Shown here: positions 1 to 9,710 of the stretch, piece by piece
Layout of the letters: each line of letters starts with the position of its first letter
How positions within the stretch are numbered: position 1 is the first letter of the stretch
Assembly: GCA_025060505.1 (NCBI GenBank)
Contig: JANXBU010000005.1
Location: 91,351-155,350 of the forward strand
DNA length: 64,000 nt
From: Candidatus Calescibacterium sp.
Lineage (GTDB): Bacteria > Calescibacteriota > Calescibacteriia > Calescibacteriales > Calescibacteriaceae
Reading direction: 5' to 3'
Position numbers and translations under genes: made by a program
The notes under the pieces: model-generated
Database searches by the model: none
Told to the model about the DNA's origin: nothing
The model's input: only the letters and a program-made list of their open reading frames with translations

Positions 1-2285
1 ATGTTAGAGCTTGGCCTGCGGACAATATAATAAACGATCCGCTACCACAGGAAAAAATAAATATGTCAGCTATCGGAGCCTTTCAGACAACACTAATAAA
101 ATCAACAAGAAAACAAGCTTACCTCTGTGATATAACCTATGGAACAAACAACGAATTTGCGTTTGATTACTTGCGAGACAACATGAAATACTCCTTGGAT
201 GAGATCAATCAGAGAGAGCTTTACTATGCAATAGTTGATGAGGTTGACTCAATACTGATTGATGAGGCACGAACACCGCTTATAATATCTGGACCAGCTG
301 AAGAAGATGTTTCTCTTTACTACAAAGTCGACAAAGTCGCGCGTGTTCTGAAACAGGGAGAAGACTTTGATGTGGATGAGAAATCAAAACAGGTTCTACT
401 CAAAGAAAAAGGAATAGAAAAGGCAGAGAGATTTTTGGGAATCTCAAACCTTTATGACCCAGTTAATGTTGAAATTTTACATCATCTCATTCAATCTCTC
501 AGGGCCCACAGGCTTTTCAGAAGGGATGTCGATTATGTTGTGAAGGACGGCAAAGTTGTGATAGTAGATGAGTTCACAGGAAGGCTGATGCCAGGAAGAA
601 GATGGTCTGATGGACTCCACCAAGCAATAGAAGCAAAGGAAGGTTTGAAAATAGAAGCAGAAACACAGACTCTCGCTTCAATCTCATTTCAGAATTTTTT
701 CAGAATGTACAAGAAGCTCGCAGGCATGACTGGAACTGCTGAAACAGAAGCTCTTGAATTCAAAGAAATATACAATCTTGATGTTATAGTTATTCCGACT
801 CACAGACCCATGATAAGGGAAGACTATGATGATGTAGTTTATCTTACCGAGGAGGAAAAATTTGAAGAGGTTATAAAAGAAATTCAGGAAAACTGGGAAA
901 AAGGAAGACCTGTTCTTGTTGGAACAACTTCAATAGAGAAAAGCGAAAAGCTATCATCAATGCTCAGAGCCAAAGGCATACCTCATCAGGTGCTGAACGC
1001 CAAAAACCACGAAAAAGAAGCATACATAATTGCTCAAGCTGGAAGATTGAAAGCTGTTACAGTTGCTACAAACATGGCTGGAAGAGGTGTTGACATTATA
1101 CTTGGTGGAAATGCTGAGATGCTCGCAAGACAGAAGGTCGGCTTTGATGCCACTCCTGAGGAGTTTGAAAAAGCTCTGAAAGAATTCGAGCAAATTTGTT
1201 CAGAAGAAAGAAAAAAAGTTGTTGAGCTCGGAGGATTACACGTAATAGGAACAGAGAGGCATGAGTCAAGAAGAATCGATAATCAGCTTCGCGGAAGATC
1301 TGGGAGGCAGGGGGATCCGGGATCATCAAGATTCTATGTATCTTTGCAAGATGATCTTATGAGAATTTTTGGTTCAGACAGAGTTGCCCCACTTATGAAA
1401 AGGTTTGGTATGAAAACAGGAGAACCCATTGAACATAGATGGGTTACAAAAGCCATACAGAACGCTCAAAAAAGAGTTGAAGCTTATAACTTTGAAATAA
1501 GAAAACACCTTCTTGAATACGACAATGTTATGAACAAACAGAGAGAAACCGTTTATTCTCTCCGTAGGAAGGTTCTTTCAAGAGAAAACACAAGAGAGAT
1601 AGTTTTTAATTTTATTGAAGATGTAATAAGTCATCTCACAGAAAAATATATGCCAAAAAAAGGAGAACCAGATCTTGATGGATTTGAAAAAGAGTTTTTC
1701 AGCATATTTGGCTTCAAACCAGAAAACATAGAAGAAAATCTAACAGAACTCGTTAAAGAAAAATATGAAAAAAGGTTTTCCGGATTGAATGATGATATTG
1801 TTCGCAGAGTTGAGCAGTTTATAATTTTGAACACCCTAGATACTATGTGGAGAAGACATCTGTATGCTATGGATCAGCTCAGAGAATCTGTTAGTATGAG
1901 AGGGTACGGACACCTTGATCCACTTGTAGAATACAAAAAGGAAGGTTTCTCTCTGTTTTTAGATATGATAACAAAGTTCAAGATATCCACTATTTCAAAG
2001 CTCTTTATGATGAAGGTTGAGAGAGGAGAAGAGGAAGAAAAAGAGATTTCAGAAGCTATGACAAACCTTTCAAGGAGAGCCCAGCGCATATCTCCTTATG
2101 CTTCTGTTGGAGGTTATCAAATTGCATCCGGAGGATCTGCAATACAAAGAACTCCAACAATTGCAGGAACACAAACTACAGGAACCCAGAGGACATCTAT
2201 TCAAAATAGAAAGGTTGGAAGAAACGATCTTTGCCCGTGCGGAAGCGGGAAAAAATACAAAAAATGCTGTGGAAGAGCTAACTGA
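1..2285 (+). CDS. secA: Protein translocase ATPase SecA (5' end outside window)
   Basis: SecA is the motor ATPase that pushes unfolded preproteins through SecYEG. The frame is open back to base 3, upstream of the first ATG at 63. The visible part lacks the N-terminal ~100 residues with the Walker A site, so the gene is cut by the window edge rather than starting at 63. Seen in order: the DITYGTNNEFAFDYLRDN segment, Walker B DEVD (about 237-248), the preprotein cross-linking region, AGMTGTA (about 720), NMAGRGVDIILGG (about 1072), the Arg-finger motif QLRGRSGRQGD (about 1285), helical scaffold/wing, and a C-terminal zinc tail CPCGSGKKYKKCC (about 2232-2273) that binds SecB or ribosomes in other bacteria. 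Everything visible is intact. There is no linked sec or ribosomal gene, so the neighbourhood adds nothing to the call. Confidence 0.97.
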   Translation, partial: VRAWPADNIINDPLPQEKINMSAIGAFQTTLIKSTRKQAYLCDITYGTNNEFAFDYLRDNMKYSLDEINQRELYYAIVDEVDSILIDEARTPLIISGPAEEDVSLYYKVDKVARVLKQGEDFDVDEKSKQVLLKEKGIEKAERFLGISNLYDPVNVEILHHLIQSLRAHRLFRRDVDYVVKDGKVVIVDEFTGRLMPGRRWSDGLHQAIEAKEGLKIEAETQTLASISFQNFFRMYKKLAGMTGTAETEALEFKEIYNLDVIVIPTHRPMIREDYDDVVYLTEEEKFEEVIKEIQENWEKGRPVLVGTTSIEKSEKLSSMLRAKGIPHQVLNAKNHEKEAYIIAQAGRLKAVTVATNMAGRGVDIILGGNAEMLARQKVGFDATPEEFEKALKEFEQICSEERKKVVELGGLHVIGTERHESRRIDNQLRGRSGRQGDPGSSRFYVSLQDDLMRIFGSDRVAPLMKRFGMKTGEPIEHRWVTKAIQNAQKRVEAYNFEIRKHLLEYDNVMNKQRETVYSLRRKVLSRENTREIVFNFIEDVISHLTEKYMPKKGEPDLDGFEKEFFSIFGFKPENIEENLTELVKEKYEKRFSGLNDDIVRRVEQFIILNTLDTMWRRHLYAMDQLRESVSMRGYGHLDPLVEYKKEGFSLFLDMITKFKISTISKLFMMKVERGEEEEKEISEAMTNLSRRAQRISPYASVGGYQIASGGSAIQRTPTIAGTQTTGTQRTSIQNRKVGRNDLCPCGSGKKYKKCCGRAN

Positions 2286-2316
2286 TTGAAATTCAAGAAA
2301 TTACAGCAAATATAAT
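2286..2316 (+). promoter_or_regulatory. Possible promoter for the epimerase gene
   Basis: TTGAAA (2286-2291), a 19-bp spacer and TATAAT (2311-2316) lie directly behind the secA stop and 32 nt before the next ATG. The -10 matches the bacterial consensus. The spacer is long, and a second AT-rich box (TATATT, 2331-2336) closer to the start is an alternative. Confidence 0.35.
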
Positions 2317-2348
2317 CAAAGAAACAAAAATATATTAACACAAAGATT

Positions 2349-3674
2349 ATGAAAACGGGAGAACAAAAAGGAAAATCTAGAAAGAAGACGCAGAAGAAAA
2401 CCGAAGAACTTCTCAAGTTTTCAGAGAAGGAGAGCGAACAACAGGAACAGGTTAAAGAAAAAACCGAAGAAAAAAGCCTGAAGGCTGAGGAAATCAAAGA
2501 AGAAGTCAAGGAAAAAGTATTTGAAGAAGAAGTCAAAGAAAAAGCAAAAGAGAAAATAGAACAAGAGCAAAGGGAAGAGGTCAAAATTCAAGTATCCACT
2601 GTAGAGAAGAAAAGGGAAGAAAAAAAACCGCTTCTGGTTATAACCGGTGCTTGTGGTTTTATAGGCTCTTACGCTGTTGAAATTGCAAAGGAAGAGGGCT
2701 GGAGAGTTAGAGCTTGCGATCTGCCTTCTGCTTTTCGAGGTTCAGATGAGTTCGGTAGAGCAAGGTATCCAGAACTTGTAAAAAAATTAGCAGATGAGGT
2801 CGCTGAGGTTGATATAACCAAACCCGAAACTCTCGGAGGAGTTTTTGATGATGCAGACTATATTTTCCATATAGCTGCAATACTGAAGTACGATGTTCCT
2901 TGGGAACTTCTGTACAATGTTAACGTCAATGGCACAAAAAATGTTTTTGAGGAAATTCTAAGGAGTAAAAATTCTTCTCTCAAAAAAATTGTCGTCTGGA
3001 GCACAAACGGTATATATGGTGTTCCAAAAGACGGTGAAGTAATAATGGATGAAAAATCACCGGTTAGGCCTGTAACAAAATATGCATTGTCAAAATTTCT
3101 CGAAGAAAAAACAGCAATGATCTACCACAAAAAGTATGGAATACCCGTGACAATTATAAAGCCAACTGCTGTGTATGGTAAGCGCGAATCATATATGTTC
3201 TTCAAATACCTAAAAACAATAAGAGATTCAAAGGTAGTACTTATATTTTCTAATTTCGATTTCTACTTTCCAAGCATTCATGCAGCCGATGTTGTTCGCG
3301 CAGCAATTCATCTCTCTAAAATCAAAAATACAGACGGAGAAGACTACATAGTTGATGATGACAGTAAAAACACAGTAATAGATGTCATGAGATTTTTGGC
3401 TGAAACTTTTGACAAACCCTTCTACATCCTACCACCAGTACCAATACCAATCGCGAGAATTGGGCTTATTTCTGTATCATATTTAATGAAATTTTTATCA
3501 GACAAATTCAGAATTAAGAAACCACTTGAAGAGGAGTTCTCTCTGATGTTCGGATACAGTATGAGATATTCAAACCAGAAACTTAAATCAACAGGATTTC
3601 GGCTAAAATATCCGAGATTTCAAGATGGAATGAGAGAAACAATAAAATGGTATCAGGAGGAAGGACTGCTATGA
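2349..3674 (+). CDS. NAD-dependent epimerase/dehydratase (extended SDR) with K/E-rich N-terminal tail
   Basis: The enzyme part begins near residue 93 and has the extended-SDR Rossmann motif GACGFIG (residues 100-106). It also has the HIAA segment and the catalytic pair Tyr245/Lys249 in KYALSK, with a preceding Ser/Thr in WSTNGIYG. Such proteins act on nucleotide sugars, sterol-like or other hydroxy substrates using NAD(P); the substrate cannot be told from sequence. The first ~92 residues are almost entirely Lys, Glu and Gln, probably a coiled coil or disordered tail, which is unusual for this family. The next gene begins inside the stop region of this one, so the two are probably co-transcribed and functionally linked. 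Confidence 0.8.
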   Translation: MKTGEQKGKSRKKTQKKTEELLKFSEKESEQQEQVKEKTEEKSLKAEEIKEEVKEKVFEEEVKEKAKEKIEQEQREEVKIQVSTVEKKREEKKPLLVITGACGFIGSYAVEIAKEEGWRVRACDLPSAFRGSDEFGRARYPELVKKLADEVAEVDITKPETLGGVFDDADYIFHIAAILKYDVPWELLYNVNVNGTKNVFEEILRSKNSSLKKIVVWSTNGIYGVPKDGEVIMDEKSPVRPVTKYALSKFLEEKTAMIYHKKYGIPVTIIKPTAVYGKRESYMFFKYLKTIRDSKVVLIFSNFDFYFPSIHAADVVRAAIHLSKIKNTDGEDYIVDDDSKNTVIDVMRFLAETFDKPFYILPPVPIPIARIGLISVSYLMKFLSDKFRIKKPLEEEFSLMFGYSMRYSNQKLKSTGFRLKYPRFQDGMRETIKWYQEEGLL

Positions 3675-4201
3675 GCGCGGAGATGACTTTTTTTGATCTT
3701 TTAAAGGTTCCAGAGTTCATACTGGAATCGCTAATGGTTTCCGGCAAAACACCAGATATACAAAAACTAATTGGATGGGAGTTCAGGGGACACAATGTTG
3801 GAATAATACCAAAAATGGGAAGAATACTTAAATTCAAGAAGGGATTCAGAAGATCCGGAGACGAAGTACACGGATACAATGTTCTTATAAAGCAAAATTC
3901 ACCCGAAGAACCGTGGATAGCTCTACCATCTGAGATAAACCCAAAAAGACATGGATTTTACAAAGTTTATCCAGCAAAATTCTCTCCGAAATACAACCAC
4001 TATCCACATGCCCTTATGCTTGACTATGGTAAGGGAGGAAACCCTATATATGATCCATCACAGTTTCTGCGCGATTACCTTGTGAAACCCTTCGAAGATA
4101 ACGATGACTTATATCTTGGGAAGGCTTACGTCGAGTTATTTGGAAAGCTGATACCAGTTGGATACTTTGTTATAGAAAGGTATAACAAAGCTGAAATTTG
4201 A
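3671..4201 (+). CDS. Conserved-looking hypothetical protein, 176 aa
   Basis: Not recognised. The ATG at 3671 was chosen over an in-frame ATG at 3647 because AGGAGGAAGG (3655-3664) sits just upstream of it. The start overlaps the stop of the epimerase gene by 4 nt, a typical coupled arrangement. The protein is soluble, without signal peptide or membrane segment, rich in aromatic residues and Gly/Pro (FRGHNVGIIPKMGR; HYPHALMLDYGKGGNPIYDP), and looks like a compact globular domain. Coupling to the SDR gene suggests a shared pathway or a partner protein. No catalytic motif is evident. Confidence 0.7.
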   Translation: MSAEMTFFDLLKVPEFILESLMVSGKTPDIQKLIGWEFRGHNVGIIPKMGRILKFKKGFRRSGDEVHGYNVLIKQNSPEEPWIALPSEINPKRHGFYKVYPAKFSPKYNHYPHALMLDYGKGGNPIYDPSQFLRDYLVKPFEDNDDLYLGKAYVELFGKLIPVGYFVIERYNKAEI

Positions 4202-4360
4202 TAATTGCTTCCCTGAATAAGCGATTTGCTTGACTCATATGCTGGTTTCAAAAACCATTCTCTCGCAGATAGCAAAAGGCAGAAATTGAACTCGAGAAAC
4301 ATTCAGAAATCTCTTATAAATGTAATACAAGTCATAATTGTTTTTGTTATTCTTCTAGTT

Positions 4361-4795
4361 TCATTTTCTTTTCAGTTCTCTACAGAGCTTTGCCATATAT
4401 ATAGCGTTTTCGGCAAAATCATAGCCCTTGTTTCCAAATTTTCCACCTGCTCTATCTATTGCCTGATTAATGTTTTCAACAGTTAGTACTCCAAATATCA
4501 CAGGTTTTTCTTTCTGAAGCGATACATCTACTATACCCTTGACGACACCGTCAACAACAGCTTCAAAGTGGTATGTTTCTCCCCTTATTATGCAACCAAG
4601 AGCAAGAATTGAGTCAAATCTATCTGCAATAATTTTGGCCACCACAGGAATCTCAAAGGCTCCCGGAACCTCAAATGTCTCATATTCTACAGATCTCTCC
4701 TCAAATTTTTTCTTTGCACCTTCATACAAAAGCTTTGTTACAAATTCATTGAAAGTCGAAAGCACGACTCCTATCTTTATGTTCTCCTCATACAT
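4361..4795 (-). CDS. ribH: 6,7-dimethyl-8-ribityllumazine synthase
   Basis: Catalyses the penultimate step of riboflavin synthesis, condensing the ribityl-aminouracil intermediate with dihydroxybutanone phosphate; the family forms pentamers or 60-mer capsids. At 144 aa it has the usual family length. Diagnostic segments are VLSTFNEFV near the start, VPGAFEIPVVAK, the active-site loop GCIIRGETYHFEAV with the catalytic His, PVIFGVLTVEN, and the C-terminal RAGGKFGNKGYDFAENAI. No other rib gene lies nearby, so the gene stands alone next to a glycan cluster on the same strand. Confidence 0.95.
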   Translation of the reverse strand: MYEENIKIGVVLSTFNEFVTKLLYEGAKKKFEERSVEYETFEVPGAFEIPVVAKIIADRFDSILALGCIIRGETYHFEAVVDGVVKGIVDVSLQKEKPVIFGVLTVENINQAIDRAGGKFGNKGYDFAENAIYMAKLCRELKRK

Positions 4796-4840
4796 ATTCT
4801 CAATAATCGTATCAAAAAAATAATAATTAAACCTCTTTAA

Positions 4841-7795
4841 CTAAACATAAAGATAATCTATTTCTTGCAATAAATCTCTGAATAAAAAAGCACAAAGCCC
4901 CTGAATATACCTTTCAAAAAGTTCCATATTTGGACTCAAAATAAGGTTTATCTTCATTATGTTCATATATGTTCTTAAATCAACTTTTTGGCCTGGTTTT
5001 GGAATATCTATTGAAGCAAGTTCTTCAAAAACATTTTCTCTGCTCCTCTCAAGTTCATACGGTATTTTCGCATTCTTCCCCATTCTCCCATCAAAAAAAT
5101 CAAAGATGCCATGAATCACAGCTCTGGCACTCTTATCAAAACTCAAGCTCAAAACAGTAAAGTATATTGCTCTTAACTTATCCAAAACCTCAAAAAAAGC
5201 TCCTTTCTTAAATTTTCCATTCAAAACCTGTTCCGAAAAGAAAAATAGAATGTTCCTGGTGAAATAGTATAGGTTTATTGGCTTCTCCAATATACCATAG
5301 TTCCCTCTTACCTTGTGATATATGAATGTATAGGGCGTATATATTGGATATATTCTATTGACCTTCAATCTCTCAAAAAAATCATTATCTTCAAAGTAAA
5401 GGAAAAAATCCTCTCTCAACATCCCAACTCTATCAAAAACCTCTGAGCGTAAAAATATGTTTGCTCCGGAAAGAAAGTTTGCTCTGAATAAACCGTAATC
5501 TTTTTCTTCAAATGGTTGCTCTGATGCTCTGACTCCGTCGTACTGAGCATAATTCGTCCCGTATATCTTGATCTTACAGGTTGCAACTGGAACATCTGTA
5601 TAAAGCACAGTTTTCAGGAGCTCAAATGTTGTATCTTCAACTACTACAGTATCTGGATTCAGAAGCCATATATATTCAGTTCTCAACACTTCCCTTGCAT
5701 ACCTTATACCTATGTTGCATCCTGCAGCAAAGCCTTCATTTTGTGTCCTTATGATGTGAAAGTTATCTCCGAAAATCTTTTTTATCTCCCTAACTCTTTC
5801 ATACTCATCTTCACTCTCGGAATTATCAACCACAACCATATTGATTTTTGGATATCTAGACTTCAGAACAGACTCAGCAAGTTCTCTTAAATCCTCAGAA
5901 GAGTTATAGTTCACCGTAACAATGCATATCTCTGGCTTTGAACTGAGAACCTTTGCTCTGCTCACGAAAAATTCTTTGGTTTTCTTAGTTCCAGAAAAAT
6001 CAAAAAGGAACCTAAACCTCGTTAGCTTCATATGTTCGTAAGGATAAAAATGGAATACTGAATTAGTAAAAAGCTTTTCCGGAAGCGGAACGTTACCGTA
6101 TCCGTATTTATCAGATAATTTCTTAGCAAAGTTTATTATAGATAATTCATTTATCTTCCACGAATCTATGTTTGATTTGAATGAAACTCCCCAAACATGC
6201 CTTACAAAAACAGAAGGAACAACTTTCATTTTCATACCCATCTCCGAAAGCCTCAAGCAAAAATCAAAGTCATCCATCCCAAGAATAAGTTTCTCATCAA
6301 AGTATCCCAATTTCTCAAGCACATCCTTTTTGGTCGCTATACAAAAGCCAGAAAGAAGCTTCTGATCTTCCTCTACCCCATCAAAAAAGTATCTCATCCA
6401 TACAGGAGTATATTCCCAATTTAAACTTGAGTAGATTCCAACATTATTACCAGACATAGCCTTATCAGATACAGGACCAACAGCTCCAACATCTTCTTTT
6501 TTCAGTGTTTCATAAAAAACCTCAAGCCAATCTGGTGTTAGAATCACAGTATCTGGATTCAAAAAGACTACATACTTATTCCTACTTGCTCTTGCTCCCA
6601 CATTAGCAGCTTTCGCATAAAAAATATTTTCTTTGTTGAAAATACACTTTACAAACTTAGAGCTTGTTTCAAATCTTTTGAGTATATCCTGAGTTTTATC
6701 TTCCGATGCATTATCTACAACTATAATCTCATCACCTTCCTTCAAAGTTTTCAGAACACTTTCCAGACACTCCTGAATAGTATGCTGATTGTTGTATGTG
6801 ACTATTACTACTGAAAATGGCTCTCTTGTTTTTCTAGAATTGATGTATAATAAATATGAAGCATCCTTACGAATTTTTTCAGCAAAACTCAAGATTATAC
6901 TGTTCAATCTCTCAAGGAGATCTTTACGATTATTTTTGATAAGCATATCTCTTATGAGAAAGGCGTTAAGGATTACCTTTTCAATAGCTTGAGCTCTTTC
7001 TCTTTTTGAAAATTTAACATTCAAATACTCCAAAAACTCCTCTGAGAGAAATATCAGTTTTTCCTTAATTCCTATAATAGCTTTTTCCAAACTAAGCTGT
7101 TCATTCTCGTCAATTCTAAAGCCAAACAAATTTTTACTTGAGAGAAATATTTTTCCTCCTTTTCTTAAAACAGACATCCACAAAAACCAATGAAAGTTCA
7201 CCGTAAAATCAAATTCACGAAATTTAAGACCATTGAGATCAATTTTTTTCTTTTTTATAAAAGGAAAAGCAACACATAGGTTTAAAGAACAAATAAGAGA
7301 TTCTCTTATAAAATCCTGACCGTCCATAACAGTATCATTAAATAACCTGAAATACTCTAAATAGTAACTTCCCCAAAAACCAGGGTATTGTACAATTGGA
7401 TTCAACTTTCTATCAATAAAAATAGTTCTTGAACATACCACATCAACTTCTGGAAAATCTAAGAAAGCTTTCTCAGAGGTTTCTATAGCTTGCGGGAAAA
7501 ATATATCATCATCTCCCATAAGTCTTATGACGTCTCCCTCCAGTATACTCAGAAGTTTCCTGTAGCTCTGGAAAGCTCCAAGATTAACTTCATTCCTCAA
7601 ATACTTTATGAATGGAAAATCTTTCTGAAACTCCAGAACCACCTTATAGTTTTCATCGGTCTTAGGATTATCATCTAAAACAATCACCTCATCTGGCAAT
7701 CTTGTTTGAGAAGCTATTGAATACAGAGCTTGTCTCAAATACTTAGGACGATTATACGTCGGTATACCGACAGATATTTTCAACCTCCTGCTCAT
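4841..7795 (-). CDS. Glycosyltransferase with three family-2 (GT-A) domains
   Basis: 984 aa containing three consecutive GT2-type catalytic domains. Domain 1 (about 5-130) starts ISVGIPTYNRPKYL and carries GDDD at 94-97. Domain 2 (about 326-540) starts FSVVIVTYNN and carries NPDT at 413-416 and the acceptor-side motif GMDDFDFCLRL. Domain 3 (about 621-850) starts ICIVTVNYNSS and carries NPDT at 713-716 and LYFEDNDFFERL. Domains 2 and 3 resemble rhamnosyltransferase-type enzymes. There is no membrane segment, so it should act in the cytoplasm building a surface glycan. A GAGG box lies 7 nt before the ATG. It is followed (in transcription upstream) by methyltransferases and a sulfotransferase on the same strand, consistent with one decorated polysaccharide or glycoprotein. 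Confidence 0.88.
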   Translation of the reverse strand: MSRRLKISVGIPTYNRPKYLRQALYSIASQTRLPDEVIVLDDNPKTDENYKVVLEFQKDFPFIKYLRNEVNLGAFQSYRKLLSILEGDVIRLMGDDDIFFPQAIETSEKAFLDFPEVDVVCSRTIFIDRKLNPIVQYPGFWGSYYLEYFRLFNDTVMDGQDFIRESLICSLNLCVAFPFIKKKKIDLNGLKFREFDFTVNFHWFLWMSVLRKGGKIFLSSKNLFGFRIDENEQLSLEKAIIGIKEKLIFLSEEFLEYLNVKFSKRERAQAIEKVILNAFLIRDMLIKNNRKDLLERLNSIILSFAEKIRKDASYLLYINSRKTREPFSVVIVTYNNQHTIQECLESVLKTLKEGDEIIVVDNASEDKTQDILKRFETSSKFVKCIFNKENIFYAKAANVGARASRNKYVVFLNPDTVILTPDWLEVFYETLKKEDVGAVGPVSDKAMSGNNVGIYSSLNWEYTPVWMRYFFDGVEEDQKLLSGFCIATKKDVLEKLGYFDEKLILGMDDFDFCLRLSEMGMKMKVVPSVFVRHVWGVSFKSNIDSWKINELSIINFAKKLSDKYGYGNVPLPEKLFTNSVFHFYPYEHMKLTRFRFLFDFSGTKKTKEFFVSRAKVLSSKPEICIVTVNYNSSEDLRELAESVLKSRYPKINMVVVDNSESEDEYERVREIKKIFGDNFHIIRTQNEGFAAGCNIGIRYAREVLRTEYIWLLNPDTVVVEDTTFELLKTVLYTDVPVATCKIKIYGTNYAQYDGVRASEQPFEEKDYGLFRANFLSGANIFLRSEVFDRVGMLREDFFLYFEDNDFFERLKVNRIYPIYTPYTFIYHKVRGNYGILEKPINLYYFTRNILFFFSEQVLNGKFKKGAFFEVLDKLRAIYFTVLSLSFDKSARAVIHGIFDFFDGRMGKNAKIPYELERSRENVFEELASIDIPKPGQKVDLRTYMNIMKINLILSPNMELFERYIQGLCAFLFRDLLQEIDYLYV

Positions 7796-7812
7796 CCTAA
7801 AACCTCAACAAA

Positions 7813-9660
7813 TCATACCCTCTGCAAGAAAGTCCAGAACCAGCTTGGATCCTTAAGATTGAGTAGCTTTTCTTTATTTTTCATAAGCCCCCAGAAATCC
7901 AAATTTTGAATTTCCTCATCTGTCATATCTATGGTAGATTCAGGCTTTCCTTTCATAACTATTCCAACTCCAAAGTCACAGTTAAGAACAGCACAGAAAA
8001 GATCACCTCTTCTTCTGATGTTTATAACAGATTTATACACCTCACCAGACCATGCGCCCTGAAAATCTGGGTATTTTATAGCATCCTCCAAAGTAGGAGC
8101 TGCACAGGATGGAGATATAGGCAGACAGTCGTGTAAAATCATAATTCCGCCATCATTCAGATAATTCAAGCAATTCAGAATATCCTTCAAAGACTGCTTA
8201 TACGTATGACCCCCATCTATAAGAGCTATATCTATGCCGTTTTTCAATAGTTCATCAGGAGGATTTCTGAAAAAATCATCGGACGAGATTTCAAAAAAGA
8301 CTTCATTTTCCGAGTTTCTGAAACCACCAGGTATTTTGAAGTTCAAATCCACAGCTATTTTCTTTGGACACTTTATCTGGAAGAAATTCAAACCTCTTTC
8401 AACTCCTATCTCAACATAATTTCTGTATTTCTTTTTATCGATCAGATGTTGAATTACCGTTGTTCTATTTAATATTCTGTTTTTCATCTGGTATTCGAGA
8501 ATCTGTTCAAATCTTTTCTGAGATGTAGTAACGAATCCATATCCTCTTGGTAAAACAGCCCACATAAGTTTTGCTCTTATATATTCGCTAGTATTTGCTT
8601 GATTCAAAAATGATATTTTATCCCAACACTCCTCAGCAAGTATCCAAAATCCTATTTTTTGAGAAAAATCTGAGAGCATGTGCACGTATGAAACATTCTC
8701 ATCAACTATTTTTTTACATTCAATGCGAACAGATTCAAGAAAATTTCTTACAACTGTATTGATATCACCAGTTAAAAGGTTGGACTGAACGAAATTTATA
8801 AGATTATTGATGAAATTACTTACGTAAACAAGATTGTTTTGTTCTACTGGTCTTGAAGAAAGAATGTTAAGAGATAACTCCATACCAGGCATCAGATTCT
8901 TATTTTCCCAAAATATTTCTAGTGCTTTTAATTTCAGTGTAAAATTTTCCGGATGGGCACGAATTCCTGTTGTTATGTAGGATTCAGCGAGTTTGCCCTG
9001 TTTAGCTGAAATGAGAATATCAGCTGAGTTTATAAAATACTCCGGAGATAAAATGTGATCAGGTCTCTGTGGTATATTTATAGCGGAAAGATAAGCCTTG
9101 TATCCTGCTCTTTTGTTTTGAAACTGCTTGGAACCCGATTTCTTCTTCATAACTCCGAATGTGTGTTGCCATGGTAAAACACCAGCAGCTAAATGTGTTT
9201 CAATAACTTCAAAATTCCCCCACTTTGCCAGAGCATTTATTCCATCTGGTAATATACGCCAGCAATCAACAGGATGCCTGTGAGCTGGACCAGATGACGG
9301 GGCAATAATACAAAACAAACCATCAGGCTTCAGAATTCTAGAAATTTCCCTTATGGTGATCCAAGGAAACTCAATATGCTCAAACGTAGCAGATGTAATA
9401 ACAACATCTGCAATATTATCTTCAAGCTCCTTCCAGTTGTAAGGATCAGATAAAACAATATCAACATTATTTTGTTTTTCCAAATCAACTCCTATATACT
9501 TCCAATTTGGCCTGTTGAAAAACTGACGCAAAGTTCCTAAATCCTCTTGACCTGCCACAAGAGCAGAACCAATATCAATTATAGTAATCTCCTGATCTTT
9601 CACATCATCTAAATAATTTTCCACAAATGATTTGCCATACAAAAGAGACATTGGATCCAT
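7813..9660 (-). CDS. Two-domain SAM-dependent methyltransferase
   Basis: 615 aa with a class I methyltransferase at each end. The N-terminal one (about 24-150) shows the SAM-binding start IIDIGSALVAG, an acidic GVDLEK and VVITSATFEHIEF, a type-11 pattern. A helical linker of about 200 residues follows. The C-terminal one (about 395-580) resembles the methyltransferase-24 group: YVEIGVERGLNFF, KIAVDLN, IDIALIDGGHTY and ILHDCLP. GGAG lies 10 nt before the ATG at 9660. Placed between a triple glycosyltransferase and another methyltransferase-like protein, it probably methylates sugars or lipid-linked intermediates. Substrates are unknown. Confidence 0.8.
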   Translation of the reverse strand: MDPMSLLYGKSFVENYLDDVKDQEITIIDIGSALVAGQEDLGTLRQFFNRPNWKYIGVDLEKQNNVDIVLSDPYNWKELEDNIADVVITSATFEHIEFPWITIREISRILKPDGLFCIIAPSSGPAHRHPVDCWRILPDGINALAKWGNFEVIETHLAAGVLPWQHTFGVMKKKSGSKQFQNKRAGYKAYLSAINIPQRPDHILSPEYFINSADILISAKQGKLAESYITTGIRAHPENFTLKLKALEIFWENKNLMPGMELSLNILSSRPVEQNNLVYVSNFINNLINFVQSNLLTGDINTVVRNFLESVRIECKKIVDENVSYVHMLSDFSQKIGFWILAEECWDKISFLNQANTSEYIRAKLMWAVLPRGYGFVTTSQKRFEQILEYQMKNRILNRTTVIQHLIDKKKYRNYVEIGVERGLNFFQIKCPKKIAVDLNFKIPGGFRNSENEVFFEISSDDFFRNPPDELLKNGIDIALIDGGHTYKQSLKDILNCLNYLNDGGIMILHDCLPISPSCAAPTLEDAIKYPDFQGAWSGEVYKSVINIRRRGDLFCAVLNCDFGVGIVMKGKPESTIDMTDEEIQNLDFWGLMKNKEKLLNLKDPSWFWTFLQRV

Positions 9661-9710
9661 GCTATATCTTCTCCTTTAGCTTACACTCCCAAAACTCTCA
9701 TGCTTAAAAT

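Noticed and set aside
2201-2584. 127-aa Ser/Phe-rich ORF antisense to secA and the epimerase tail
   Set aside because: It mirrors the Lys/Glu repeats of the sense strand; no start signal or domain.
4226-4486. 86-aa ORF on the plus strand
   Set aside because: Half of it is antisense to ribH, composition is not protein-like and no start signal is present.
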